DNA of 64,000 bases. It comes from Cylicocyclus nassatus. Lineage: Eukaryota > Nematoda > Chromadorea > Rhabditida > Strongylidae. Shown here piece by piece: positions 1 through 12,462 of the stretch. The stretch covers positions 81,982,636 to 82,046,635 of the forward strand of contig CATQJL010000112.1 in the NCBI GenBank assembly GCA_958299035.1, given 5' to 3'. The translations under genes were made by a program, and so were the position numbers. Positions within the stretch are counted from its first letter, which is position 1. Each line of letters opens with the position of its first letter. Below the pieces are notes generated by a model. The model saw only the letters and a program-made list of their open reading frames with translations. It was not told where the DNA came from and did not search any database.

Positions 1-3000
1 TTGCAACGTGGAACATTGACGAATATCCATGGATGCATATCTACCGGGAAGGAAGCCAATGTCTACCATGCTACTGATGAGGATCGCTCTCTAGCAGTCA
101 AAATCTACAAAACAAGCATACTCACATTCAAAGATAGGGAAAGATATGTTGCTGGTGAATACAGGTAAGCCTCATTGTTGTATTTAACGATTTTTTCTTC
201 ATACTGTTCTTTTTTGCTCAGATATCGTACCGGTTACTGCAAACATAATCCGCGCAAAATGGTGGCTGTGTGGGCAGAAAAAGAAATGCGAAATTTGCTT
301 CGAATGCATCAAGCGGGCCTTCCCGTGCCGAAACCGATACTGTTGAAGGTTGTTGTGGATTTGAGAGTGGTGCGCTTTATATATTGGTATTCAGGGCCAC
401 GTTTTAGTGATGGAATTTATTGGACGTGATGGTTGGCCAGCTCCTTTGCTGAAAAATGCCACCCTTACGACTGAGGTAAGAGCTCTCCTTATTTTTATTG
501 CGCATTCTATTTCGATGTCTGTGGACTGGACAAAGGGGCTTGTCAGCATAAGATGTGATGAGCACTCTTCTGTTCCAAGCATATGTTTTCCACACGAAAT
601 TGATATCCTAGCTTTTCCAGTCTGCGCTCTGCTGCATTCCACTCTTCTAATATTTAGTTTTGCCTAGGGTTCACGTTACTGATCAGTTTGCAGCAGACAC
701 ATGGTTTTGCTTCAAAGTAATTGCTACTGCACATTAGACATGTATGTCTCAAAAATTTATGCCCTGACATAAGTCAGTGTAATACGAGCTGTATCTACCT
801 CATATAAGCTTCATATTTCTGTTCTTTGCTCACTGTATTCATAAAAGTCTGATATTTTTACGTCTAGGCCGCTGAGAAGATGTACCTGCAACTTGTTCGC
901 GATATGCGGATTTTGTATCGAGTCTGTAAATTGGTGCATGCCGACTTATCAGAGTACAACACGCTGGTACTGGACGACAGGCTATACATCATTGATGTGT
1001 CTCAATCCGTTGAACACGATCATCCACATTCACTTGACTTTTTAAGATCCGACTGCAGTAACGTCAGCAAGTTTTTCAGGTACTTGATTGAATACATAGG
1101 GGGTAGATGTTGCCGTGATGCTCATATGTCATTACTTGAATGCCACCACACACTTTCAGGAGTCTGGGCGTTCCTGTTTTACCGACTCGCAAATTGTTCG
1201 AACTCATTGTTGATCCACTAATTGCTGACAGCGACGTAGAAAGCTGGTTCGAAATGCGGTCAGTTCTATTTCAAATCCTCTTTCAGAGTAATAACCCAAT
1301 GATTTTCTGTTCCAGTACACTTGATCCGTCTGATGATGCCGTTTTTATGAGTGCATTCATTCCCCATAAGCTCGATCACGTCTTGCATTTTGAAAGAGAT
1401 AGCAAGCTTTTGAAAGCCGGTGAAGAAGCTAACAATCCTTACCAAAATATAATTTCCAAGGTAAAATTTCTGGTTGAGACTTGCTATCCTATTGAACCAA
1501 AAACTTTCTTAAGGTTGATGTGCTGGGTCAAGGTTTCGATGAAGAAGCGAGTTCGTCTGACCATGAATCTGCAAAAAGTAAGGAATCGGAAGGCGAGGAG
1601 GAATTAGGCAATAAACCATTAGGAGTGGTGACTGAAGGGAAATATTACAGGTAAGCACATAAACCTATTGTTCGTGCTCTATCAGCTCTGCTATCTTTTT
1701 GTTCCTTTCCTCGTGTTGCAATCTTCGATCAGTTCCTTTCATCTTTTTCACACTGTAATTTTCATTTCGGATTATATGGCGAATCAAGCACTTATCGTTT
1801 GCGGCTTGTTTACCAACCTCCCATTGTCTGAATTTATGTACGCGGTCTCCCAGTTTCTGATAGAGGTGTTTCCGAGTCAGCACATTCGGTAGGAGATAAC
1901 GCCTCGTAAAAGTGATTAGAGTTTTTTTAATGTCGTTTCTTTTTCGCGGTGGTATCATATTTTGCATATTTGTAGTCGTTCTGCAGTGCTAATAGCAAAA
2001 AATTTCATTTTACTTGGATTTTTTGGGGTTTGCTGACTAGTGAAATGAATTGATCAATAGTGATGCTGAAGGTCAAGTGGTCTTTCTAACAGGGAATCAC
2101 GTTATGATGTAATTGTGGTATGATTGAAACTCGTAATCCCCTCGGCGTTTTTGATGGCTCATCTAAGTAATGGTAAGTGGTAACTTGGCCATAAGCAGCA
2201 TCTAATAAATACGCTGAGAATGTTCACATTGTCATGCCCACTCCTCTTCACCCACTTTGTCCTTTCTTACGCCTTCTTGCCAAGCAATTTGTGCTGCCGC
2301 TGCATCATATTTTTTGTTTTGTCAAGGGCATTTCATACTCAGACATATCTGTAGTGACATTCTCTGATATATAACTCCTTCTTGTCAGAAGGACATATAT
2401 GTAGAATGAAGCCCGTTCCATTTTTCATCGCACCATTACATGGCGCCTGAAAGAAACATTTGCATTCGTCCTTCTATGGATATTAATGCGCATATGTGAG
2501 GATGCTATATTATGGCATTTGCATCTACTATTTGCTGAGTGCGCTCAATCGATTGAAGCACTTAGAGAGAAATCCGTGATCTGTACTGTTTCGCTGCCGC
2601 CAACCAGTGCTACACTTTTTTCATCTAATTTCGTGCAGCGCTCATCTCTTATCTCGATTGAGCAGTTGCAGCAGTGTTTGCAATTTGTTCGTAATCACAC
2701 AACTAAACCTAAACGTGTTTTCTGGCAATTTGCCCATATTGGAAGAACTAGGTTTATGGCGGTTTTGATTGATTTCTCATCAGTCTGAAATTTCTCTCGG
2801 AAAGCGAGGTGCAGCAGGAACCATTTAGTGGACATTTCGCTGTCATGATTTGTGGCGGTCACGTCTCACCTCGAGTGTTTTCTAGCGCCATTATGTCGAG
2901 ATTCCTGTGCATTTTTCTCAGTAAAGATTTATCTGTCGGTTGCAATGGGTTAGATTTAGGGGGAGGCAGAGTGTTAGAATGATGTCAGTAATGTGGGTTT

Positions 3001-4170
3001 TGCCGATACTCAAAGCTTCGTTTGCTTTTTTTGGCATATCTGTAGCTTCAGCTGCCTTTTTTCTCTTTAGACATTGGTTTCGTACCACATAAAGTTCAAT
3101 TTTAGTATATCAAATAGGTAAAAGCGGAATTTATACTTTCTACACATTGATTGTCCGAAAATTTGTTTTGTTTTCTTGACGGCACCAGCTAACGTAGAGA
3201 AGATAAATTCATTGCCTATTTTGCAGATAATCTCAAGATGAAAGCTTTGTAAATAATTGCGTACACCACTATTTTACCTTTTGAGAACCAGTAGTCTCTG
3301 ATAATCGTATCATCTTTCTTTTTTTCCAAATCAAACAATTTCTGCAGTCAGGAAATTAGTACTAAGCACTGAAGCTGTAAAGACTTTGGAGGTTGATTTA
3401 CATACCTTTTTTGCACCTGGACGTACGCTGCTTTTCGATCGTAGGCGTGGAATGGGCTTGCTTCTCTTCGTGACGTCTAGTTTATTGCGAGAAATGCGCC
3501 CCTCTGACTCAGCACTACGATTTGCGTTTTACGAATTGATCTGTCTTGGGCCTGTAGATCTAATCGAATTAGACTTCTTGTATTATTCAGACTGATCGAA
3601 AGTTCTTCTTAGACTTTGAAAATTTGTTTGTCCGTCTCATCTATTCCGGTTCCGTTTCGTGTCGCTATCGAAACACTCGGTCCACTTTTACTTTTTACTC
3701 GCGAACTCTTGCGCGCTGCTCTCGTTTGTCAATAGCTCGCGGTGCTCTCGGCGGTTATTCGATATCTCCACAAAAACCGATGATGAGTGCATTTTGAGTT
3801 TTTGCAACGAATTGACGCTTTGAGCAGTTCGAGTGACAGAACGCATTGTTCGAAAGTTATGCGGATGACTCGGCGCGATTGCGCAGTAGCTTTGCGTTGT
3901 TGTCGCGTGTCGCCAGTGAATATATGATGAGTTGCACTTGCTGACTGGTCTCACACATGCACGCTCGGCTCGCCCATCTCACTTAATTCTCTGACATCTA
4001 GCTGAATATTGATCTTTTCATAAGTTGTTGCTATATTTAGGGATCGTGCGGAAACCACTGAGCAAAGGAAGGCGCGGAAACAGGCGATAAAAGAGGAACG
4101 AAGGGAATTACGAAAGGAGAAGATTCCGAAGCATGTGAAAAAGCGTGCACATCGGCAGCACATGAAATAA
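1..4170 (+). CDS. riok-1: RIO1-type atypical serine kinase RIOK1 (5' end outside window)
   Basis: Exons read as 1-164, 222-348, 395-475, 868-1079, 1160-1258, 1316-1460, 1514-1650 and 4041-4170, all phase-consistent; stop TAA at 4168-4170. The product aligns through the kinase core of RIOK1. Exon 1 has the ATP-binding loop STGKEANVY and the lysine in VKIYKTSI. Exon 2 has [11 protein letters not shown], exon 4 has the catalytic loop HADLSEYN and metal-binding [13 protein letters not shown]. The tail is acidic ([18 protein letters not shown]) followed by a basic C-terminus ending [10 protein letters not shown], as in other RIOK1 proteins. RIOK1 is a cytoplasmic kinase/ATPase of late 40S (pre-18S) maturation, known to act with PRMT5. 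The N-terminal region lies upstream of the window. The last intron (1651-4040) is 2.4 kb, unlike the 46-57 bp introns earlier; intron 349-394 has a weak GTTGTT donor. I see no break in the frame. Confidence 0.95.
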
Positions 4171-4513
4171 TCCGTGTAACAAGATATGCACGTGGTGAAG
4201 CATGTCTTGCCGTTTGCTCCCAAGGGCCCCTGGCGAGCGCCTCCGCCACCGCCGACCCCAGCTGTGTACGGAGGCGCTCAACCACTGCTGCAGCACAGCC
4301 CCTTGCATCGGCTACTTTTTTGTAGACAGTTTTCTCAATAGTCATCGACATTGCTCGGCGATCTGTTACACTGTCCAAAACCACCTCTCAAAAATCCTTT
4401 TCCCGAATCGATTCGTGCTTATCGCTTGCGGTTGCACCAATGTTGCTACCCTATCCACTTCCATGACTAACCAGCCGCTACTAATACTACTGTTCCTTAC
4501 TTTCTTGCCCTGC

Positions 4514-4990
4514 AGTATGAAGGCACATCTACTCGAATCGAGAATGGTGAGATTTTGATGCTGTATGATAGCACAGCCCCTAATTAAGTGATTGCTCTAG
4601 TCTCGGTGCATAAGACGAACTTAGAAACGAGAAATTTGCCGCAGAAGGTACATGCTGTCCAGGAATTTCCGCCCATCGACGTAGGTGGTCTGAAGTTAAC
4701 AAGTTCAAATTGCGCTGTAATGTATTTAGACTTCTCACAGATCCTCGCTCCATTAAGATTATCAGATCTTCGACGTTTTTATCTACCCTGAAGACACCTT
4801 CTGCACTCCTTAACTTCAGAACACTCACGTTGATGGGCGGAGATTCCTGGGCCACTTGTACCTTTTCGGGCGATTTTCTCGCTTCGGAATCCATCTTCTG
4901 CAGGGGGACTTGCGGGATCTATTAGTCAGGGGCTCTGCTATTATAAAGCATTTAAACCTCACCATCTTCGATTGGTGTCTTCAACTCTAC
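4514..4990. repeat. Diverged fold-back element
   Basis: The stretch from about 4514 to 4700 returns in reverse complement at about 4800-4990. Matching landmarks include GCACAGCCCCTAATTA versus GCAGAGCCCCTGACTA. A short reading frame is similar on opposite strands: QKVHAVQEFPPIDV on plus, EKVQVAQESPPINV on minus. The arms are about 170 bp and clearly diverged, so this is an old MITE-like copy. Confidence 0.65.
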
Positions 4991-6007
4991 TCCCATTAAG
5001 GCCAACTTGCGTCAGCATTCCATGGTTTTCCCAATCTTTCACTCTTTTTCAAGCGTCTGTCATGCTATGACGACTGCATTTCTGAGTATTGACAGTGTAG
5101 TCAGTTGCTGTTCAAGGTCTTCCACACTAAGTCAACTCTCACCATTCACACCCCAATTGGTAGTTTCGGTTTGTCTCGCCTTGCTCGTATAGAGTCGTAC
5201 TCCCTGCAAGAAGTTGACATTCATCTGTCATGGAAAAAGCCATGGGGACTTGCAATGCACTGCACCTGCCGTGACATTCATTGTTCTTACGAAATCTGTC
5301 TTCCTTGATTGAGATACAGTATTGCCGCGTTTTTTGTGCTGGCGTTGAAGCGGAAAAACTATTGATTCGGTTCCAAGAGAGGAAAGTGTTTTAGCGTTTG
5401 CTTTGTGCTTTTTTACATATGTTTCTTCTCAGGTGCTTATCTTGTTGTAATTCGATTCCTTCTTGTGTCCGGTCTATGTGTCTGAATTTCATTGTAGTGC
5501 CTTCTAAAGGGTCTGCGTTAAAAAATTGCACTTATGACCCCTATCCTCCACCCTCTCCCCTTTCGTTCGCCCTTTTTCTTACTGATCTGTAATTACTCAC
5601 TTTGAAAATTTTGAGAAAAACTGTTGAAAAATGATGTCAACTTAATTTTTTGGCATCCCACATTCTTTTATTGGACTGCCAGTTATAGTGTGACATATAC
5701 CACAAAATCATGAGCAGCGGTGACAAATTGGATTATGGGTAGTTTTTCGTGCAATGAGGTGAAGTACACGCCCATTTTGCCTTTGCGCTGCTCTTGACGT
5801 TTATTGATTGTTGTTACCGTTATCCTTGTTGTTTTTGTTGGCACAACTGTTGTTGTTTATGTTGATTTGTTTATATTCCAAAGTATAAATATTTCGAACT
5901 ATTTTGAGAGTTCAGCGATGGATCCGCTGTTTATACAGTGATAATACCTTACTTCCTGTCGTGTTTGCTCATACTGAGCTCTTTATGATAATTGTTGTTT
6001 CTTTTAC

Positions 6008-6063
6008 AGGCCTTTGCATTATAGTTTGAAGATTGAAGATTATTGTATACGAAGAATTGATAG
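6008..6063 (+). promoter_or_regulatory. Splice acceptor and 5' UTR before the MAP7-like start codon
   Basis: A pyrimidine-rich tract ending TTTTACAG at 6009 lies 54 bp before the ATG at 6064. A second AG ends immediately before the ATG at 6063. Either could be a cis acceptor for a 5' UTR intron or a spliced-leader acceptor; sequence alone cannot separate these. Confidence 0.45.
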
Positions 6064-9000
6064 ATGGAAAATTCTACTCGTCAAATTCAACATACTCCAC
6101 CAAAACCAAGGAGGCTTGTTGATAATGCTGCTGAGGTAAGATTTGTGCGCGGCATTCCTTCTCTATACAATTTCCTTTTTTTTCCTAAAAATGACCGTTC
6201 AGCATCCGTCCACTTGAAGGCAGTGGATCGGCAAAATGGAACCTCATCAGATTTTGGTAGCGCTAGGTAGTAGACCCCTAAGTACACCGTAGCCCATCTC
6301 CACCACACAATTCATGCGCTCAGTCCTGATAACGCCCTTCAAAACCCCACCAGCCCCGCCCACTTCCATTCAGTGGGCGTTATTGGTGGAGTTTTGAAGC
6401 GTGATTCCAGGACTTAGCGCATAAATTGTAGGGTGGGGATGGGACTACGGTGTACTTAGGAGTCTACTACCTAGCTCTACCAAAATCTGATAGGGGTCCA
6501 TTTTGCCGATCCACTGCCTCTAACGTAAGCATCCTCCGCGCATTTACTGCATTCAGGATGCGCTTATCCTTGCGGAAAGAGATTGAGCGGTTCATGACAT
6601 GCTGAACAGTATAGTTTAGGTCCGCCGTCGAAAAGAGGCCGCTGAGCGCCTCATTAAAGAAAGGCATGAGGCGCTACGACGTCAGCATGAAGAGAAAATT
6701 CACAAAATTAATGAAGAACGTATGCGCCTACAGAGAGAATTGTAAGTGTAGAGTTGCTTTTCTTTCATACATTTGGTCTCACATTTCCTTCTAGAAAAGA
6801 GAGGCATGCAAAAGAATTGAAAAGGCAACAAGATGTACTGCAAAGGAGGATGGCTTTGATGGAACGTGACAAAGCCAGGAAGCAGGTAGTATCCATCTTT
6901 TGTGTACATTGATAGAATATGCATTCGTTTTTTTTAGGAAATCTTAGAGAAGAATCATGCTGTAGCTTCACGCCTCTCAACGAATTCATCCCGAAAAAAT
7001 TATGCATTTGGTTCGTCTACTCCGCGAGAATTGTCCTTCTTGGATCCGCGAATATTAAAAATGAGTGCTATGGAGAAACGTTACTCACCAGACAAACAGC
7101 AAGTAAGATTGTCATTTTCTTTTGCGGATTTGCTCTAATTTTTTTGAAAGATTGACTTGCAGGCTATCTTAATATGAGTGCCACAGCTTTAGCGGTTCGG
7201 GTCGACACGGCCGCCTTGCAGGGGCCTTGTGCTGCGTTCGCGATCGTACTACCTTATGGTCATTTTCCCACACCTCAGCGGCTCTCATGCTGCTAAGTGT
7301 GGAAAAATGTCCAGAGGGTACGTGCGCGAACGCGGCGCAGGGCCCAAGCGAACGGCCGCAGAGATTCGAACCGGTAGAGCTGTGACACTCACTTTGAGAC
7401 AGCCTGTACATTACTTCGTTGTGTGTAATAGTAAGTATAACAAGTGTATTCATCATTTTAGTCCACCAACGATGATGATTTACTTCAGTCACCACCGAAC
7501 GGTGCAGTAAATGTTAGTGCCATAAATGCTCGTCGCGGTCGTTCGATGGCATCTGTGCTGTCCACATCACTGTATGATCACTCTAATCAAGATCGCACTC
7601 GTCACACAGCGTCTACAACTCGGCTCACACAACCGAAGGTAAGACATTTTTTGTACTGTTTTAGTCCTCTTTTCTTTTCTTGCCTCAAGTTTCGCAACGT
7701 ACTTGAAGAATAATGTTCGCTATGCAGACCACTCCACCCAAACCACAAAACCATATGACTCAGTCTGTGTATCATCCTGCACCAACACCCACAACTCCAG
7801 TCGCACGCTTACGCAGAAAGCCACTCAGCCAAGTCACAAACAGTGTTCCGAACACTCCACTAGGTGAATCACTTGAAAAAGGAGATTCATACATTATTTC
7901 GATGCCTCTCAGTCACAAAATTTTGTCTTTACATTTCCAGCTGGCAACAATGCACCAGCCACACCTAAAAGATTCGAAAAGTCGAAGAACGCGAGGAATA
8001 CTACACCAAAACATGTGGTAAGTTCTCAATTTTCTTCATGTGTTGCCGTTCGCTGACCGACATCACTCGCTTTTTTTCGCCATGGTGATGCTCATGGTAA
8101 TTGCGAAACCGCGAACCATGTGAGTTTTGCTAGAAATAGCTGCAATAACGTCATTGTGGGTAGTCTTACAGCAAAAATGGTAGATTCAGAAAGTTTTTTA
8201 TCTGGTATCAGGCAAGGTTCTTCATGCTGCTCGCTTTCTAATGCTTCAGAGCAACGAAAACAGGCTGCGTTCATGAATACATGAAACCACTATCGCTTGC
8301 ATAAACATGCGCTTAGGGTATGCAGCATATGTACGAAAGATTAAACCATTTTGAAATGAATGGACTATATATCTTATTTGTTCATTCTGTAATTTGCAAT
8401 CTTGGTAATTGATCATAAATTGTACCTCAAAATTTGCTAATGTTATTATCGGTGTTTTGCAAACTGTCAGCGACTGAACTGCAAAACATAATCTGCGTTT
8501 GAAGCATAGGGAGTTTTGTAATTGTTGAAAGGCGGTTCAATTAAGGCTTTTTGCGATTAACGTTAGTTTTCTACCTTTACTGGAAGTTTCGCTTCTGAAG
8601 GGCTGCTTTATGGACACTTAGGCTAGGCTTCATTTACATGCCCAGCATTTATGGTCATGGCAGGTACCACCTGCTTGAAATGTTATCCGAAAGAGGGATT
8701 CTGCTTGCGTGCACTTTCCAAAGAGGAAAGCTCTAGAAAAAAAGCTCATTAGAAATGACTCTGCCCCCGGTCTAATCAATGAAGTGTCTCATTTTCTGCT
8801 TGTTTCAAACGGCATCTGGACATAGTCCTTTCCTCTCTAACTAAGAGGATTTGAAATCTTTATAAGTTTTATTTTAGGCGATTTTCAGAGCAGAGTTAGT
8901 AATCTATTTTCTTCAGGCTAACAAAAAAGCGCCAACTCCACCTCCGGCAGGATCTACTTCTCCTCAGCGCAAGGAAAGCTTGGCGAGATCGGACGATATC

Positions 9001-12000
9001 TCCACACCTCTTGGAGTTACAGCTTCGGAACCCCCACGCAGCGAAAATTCCTTCACATCAGACGAAATTCCAATTGATATGGCTGAAAAAGAAGTTCATT
9101 ATGAAATCTCGGTGGATAGTCCACCCGCGGAAATGCACGTAAGTGGAAACTTCTTGCTCGTTGTTTGTGCATTTTGACATCGTTGGCTCGTCTAGCACCA
9201 TGAAATCACACCAAATGGTGCCGAAAATCATGACGTCCATGAAAATCCATCAGAAGCTGAAGAAACCACGCTTGTCAATGAGGTTGACGTAGTGATTGAA
9301 CCACCTGCCGCTGTCATCAATCACGTAAGGGCTTTCAAGTTTTCTTTCTTGTGGCATAAATCACATGCTCCATTTCAGGCGGAACAGGCTAGCGAAGAAG
9401 AAGCCGTTGCTGCAACGTTCACGAAAGATGTCGTCATCACCAGTCCAACTCCGGCAGCAGACGAACAGGTGAGCTGGAAAATGAAATTTGCGAAAGGAGA
9501 GGGTTATTTTATGTTTTAGCTCATCTCGCCTGTGCCAAAATCGTCAGATGTTGAAGCTATCCCAGTGGCTGAAATTGCATCACCATTAATTGCAGCCCCA
9601 GCTCCACAGGAGGCAAGCAATTCTAGATCCAATTTTCTTTTTGTAAAAGAGCTGGTAATTCTGCAGGGAGGCGCTTCGCTCGCCGACGAGCTGGCCAGTG
9701 TATTTGGTGGCTCAACCCCTGCAGTTGCGCATGAGCAAAACGATGTGCAGCAGCCTCCGGTAACCGATTTTTTGCTTCTTTTTTCTTGAGAATTTTTTGT
9801 AAAATTTTGTTCAGGTAATAGTCGAACCACCGAGTGTTGACATGTCAGCTGTTATTCAAGCAGCAGAGAATGCGCTACTTACACTTACTAAAGCTCAAGA
9901 GGCACCTCTGGTAGAAACGGCCCCAGAAAAGGCTATGGAGACGCCTGCAGCGAAAAAAAGCGCAGAAATTGCACACGCAGAAATGCCCTCAGAAAAGGCT
10001 GAAGTGGAAAAACCCGTGGGAAAAGTTTCTTACGAAAACCCGCTTATCGATTTCAGCACTGCAGGTGAAGAGGAAAGAAACAAGTCACCTTCCAGTGTAA
10101 GTTTTCTTATTCTCGATTTCACTAGAATATTTCCTGCACGTTGATCTCTTTAGATATCTGCGGAGCCTGTACATACAGAAGTTATTAATCATGTGCATAC
10201 AAATGGAATCGAGCACAAAGCTCATCCAGAAATAGCTGCGGAGCTTCCGGGTACTGTTCCATCGAAAGACGGCGATGCGTCCGTAATGAGGAAGGTGCCA
10301 ACACCTCCTAATGACTTTCTTGTAAGTTTGTTTTGCATAGGTTTTGCTACCGAAAATCTATTTCGAGTTATAGATAAGTACACAAGCTCATCGATTGCGT
10401 CGTGAGCAAGAACAGCGTGAAATCGACGAGCGCAAAGCCCGGATTGCTGCGATACTTGCGAAATCACGCGATTTATCAAGTGGTGCTCCCGTAGTGGGTG
10501 GACGAATCTCACCTCCGCGAGGTAATCCAGCAATTTTTTTCTTACATCGTATATCTCAGCGCGACGCCATTTGCATTATTTTGTCTTGAAAAGGGCGTTT
10601 TTATAAAAGTTTGTGTCTTGGTTTTTTTCATTCCAAGAAAGGTTTTTTCAAACAGCCTTTCTTCAGTCTCTCCATTGTTGTCGCTCAGTGCTGCAATATT
10701 CCAAAATTTCTGCGACCATGTTATTACGTCATCTTGTGCAACAAAGGGCTAAAAAGTAGTAAATGTTGTCAAAAGCTGATTGATGTTATACAGTAAGCGT
10801 TGAAGCGCTGAAATGAAACGAAAAGCTGGTACATCTTTGATCGAAGTCCAAGCTCGATTATCGATGAATCTTGGCATGAGGTAGTTATTTGTATCCGTAT
10901 TCTATAGCCAGTAACCAAGATTGTTAATACGCTTTATTCACTCAGGCCTGAGTGAATAAAGCGTATTAACATCTTGGTAATTGGCTATAGAATACGAATA
11001 GAAATGAAAAGCGTTGAAGCCGCGGAATTATAGTGAAAATTACTAGTTAGTTCGATTATCCACACAGGCAGTCAGACGCATCGGGACTTCGTAGCAGTGC
11101 ACGCAGTCAGTGAAAGCGTCTGCGGTCAGCGCTGCGACGCAGTCCCAATGCCTTGTTCAGTGATATGAAGCGGATGTCTCGCAAATGTGCCCTCAAAGTA
11201 TCGATCGGCTTTGTACACGTTCATTTAACAGCATTTTTTCGATGGAGTAAATCAGGTAGGAGGGGGGGGGGAGGGACAGAGGGATTGTTCAAAATTTGCC
11301 ATGGCTTGGCACGTTTCCGTAGTCACACATTAATTCCGTAGAACAGCAATCATTTGCTGCTTCCTTGGAAGGTTGATGGTTCAAGGTAAGCGAGACCATC
11401 ATATGAAACGATATTTGCCACAAACCCCGTTTTTCATTTTGCCTAATGTGAAGGTCTTCTGAAATTATCTGCCAAAAAACGATTTTCAAGGTGAAACCGC
11501 ACAAGACGTGTTGAAACGACTTGCGTCTAACGGAAACATTCCGGCTCTACAAAAACTCGTCGCACGACGTACAACACCAGAACCACCAGCAATCGATCAG
11601 GTGGGTAAGAATTTTATGGACTGTAAAGGTAACACTGCGGTACGAAGGAAAAGTGAGGAATAGAACTTTTTTTGCACTAAATTCTCGTGTTATACGGTAG
11701 ATACGTCGCGCTGTACCTCAATCTTCTTATTGCATTTTGAAGCAGATTTCAAAGAATTGCTAGACTTTGTTGAGGCTTTTGAAATAAAGCAGTGGGTTTA
11801 ATGATTTTGAGCCCTTGAAAGCACCTTTTTTTGGATGATGGATGACCATTGATGATGGAAATGCATTGGCCAACGCATAAAGTATCGCGTCTTTTCTATC
11901 TGTCTTCGCTGCATACTTTCTATGTTAAAATGCCGGAGCTCTAATGTTCAAAAATGAGCTGCAAGTTCACTTTATGACTCCCAGATCTTTTCGTCTTTAG

Positions 12001-12036
12001 ATCGCTCCCGAGGATCCAGCCCCGCAGGCAATTTAG
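6064..12036 (+). CDS. MAP7/ensconsin-like microtubule-associated protein
   Basis: Sixteen phase-consistent exons: 6064-6135, 6620-6741, 6795-6885, 6938-7102, 7462-7638, 7728-7863, 7941-8017, 8917-9138, 9196-9324, 9379-9468, 9520-9759, 9815-10096, 10154-10321, 10374-10521, 11491-11600, 12001-12036 (stop TAG 12034-12036); about 754 aa. Exons 2-3 encode a highly charged coiled coil (RRRKEAAERLIKERHEALRR onwards), like the N-terminal microtubule-binding helix of MAP7 proteins. Exon 4 contains the conserved-looking YAFGSSTPRELSFLD. The middle is low-complexity Pro/Ala/Glu/Thr linker. Exon 14 has a second helix, RLRREQEQREIDERKARI, resembling the end of the MAP7 domain that in animals recruits kinesin-1. 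The expected role is a cytoplasmic microtubule-bound cofactor of kinesin-1. The family call rests on composition, helix placement and short motifs, so another coiled-coil microtubule protein is possible. Introns carry three fold-backs. Confidence 0.72.
6217..6520. repeat. Fold-back/MITE in MAP7-like intron 1
   Basis: The left arm begins with AGGCAGTGGATCGGCAAAAT and returns inverted near 6500-6520. Further matched blocks around 6285 and 6450 flank nested arms with GCCCGCCCACT-type sequence. The element fills most of intron 6136-6619. Confidence 0.8.
7176..7390. repeat. Fold-back/MITE in MAP7-like intron 4
   Basis: GAGTGCCACAGCTTTAGCGG on the left pairs with the right end CTGTGACACTC. The inner arms also pair: GCTGCGTTCGCGATCGTA with the inverse of TACGTGCGCGAACGC. 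The arms are about 100 bp with a short spacer and are GC-rich compared with the flanks. Confidence 0.8.
9613..9666 (+). other. Candidate GC-AG intron inside MAP7-like exon 11
   Basis: Within exon 9520-9759 the sequence GAG/GCAAGC begins a 54-bp stretch with a T-rich tract that ends CTGCAG. It is in phase 0, divisible by three and lacks a stop. Read as protein it gives a hydrophobic patch (SNFLFVKELVIL) out of keeping with the surrounding Pro/Glu/Ala linker. It is therefore either an unspliced segment or a GC-AG intron. Confidence 0.5.
10886..11006. repeat. Near-perfect 119-bp palindrome in MAP7-like intron 14
   Basis: Arms of about 55-58 bp meet at CAGGCCTG (around 10945-10952) with almost no spacer. 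Only a few mismatches are visible, such as TAACCAAGATTGTTAAT against the inverse of ATTAACATCTTGGTAA. It could extrude as a cruciform or form a long hairpin in the transcript. Confidence 0.85.
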
Positions 12037-12456
12037 TCCTCTTGTCTTCGGCGTTTGCGTCTGATTGTTACTACTCGACGGGTTTTCTATTGGTGAGTTT
12101 CGGAGCAAAGATTGTGTATAATGATGTTTGATTAATCCGAACTGTATTGCAGATCTTTGTTCTACATCTCATCGCATTTCGATAAGACAATGTTCTACGA
12201 ATTGAACAAGTTGTAACAGCTTGGCGATGACGATAATATCCACTGAATGTTTTTTTTTTGTTTGATTTGCATTTTTAGTGGCATTATTGCGTCATATATC
12301 ATGTGCTCATTTATTCATATAAGGTAAACTTACACATTGTGAGAGAAAAGCACTGGTCATGGTTTGCACACCCGTTGTTGTGGTACGTTTTGCCTTGCAT
12401 TGCCCCGTGTAGATCTAAGCTTTATACTTCTAACCTTCTTAAAAATGTCACAAATC

Positions 12457-12462
12457 AATAAA
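12457..12462 (+). terminator. Polyadenylation signal AATAAA, MAP7-like gene
   Basis: AATAAA lies about 420 bp after the stop codon at 12036 and is the first canonical hexamer I noticed downstream. Confidence 0.4.

Larger units (their letters stand above)
4171..6063. other. Intergenic gap between RIOK1 and the MAP7-like gene
   Basis: No convincing gene. A GC-rich patch at about 4190-4310 has open frames on both strands but no family resemblance. A diverged fold-back sits at 4514-4990 (listed separately). The rest is AT-rich. A T-rich splice acceptor at 6008-6009 marks the start of the 5' exon of the next gene. I saw no clear polyadenylation hexamer for RIOK1. Confidence 0.6.

Noticed and set aside
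4037..4558. Overlapping open frames on both strands around the RIOK1 3' end
   Set aside because: Minus frame is the shadow of the last RIOK1 exon plus a GC-rich patch; the plus frame has no family resemblance.
7190..7380. GATTCGAACCGG resembling a tRNA B box
   Set aside because: It is part of the arm of the fold-back at 7176-7390 and no cloverleaf can be drawn.
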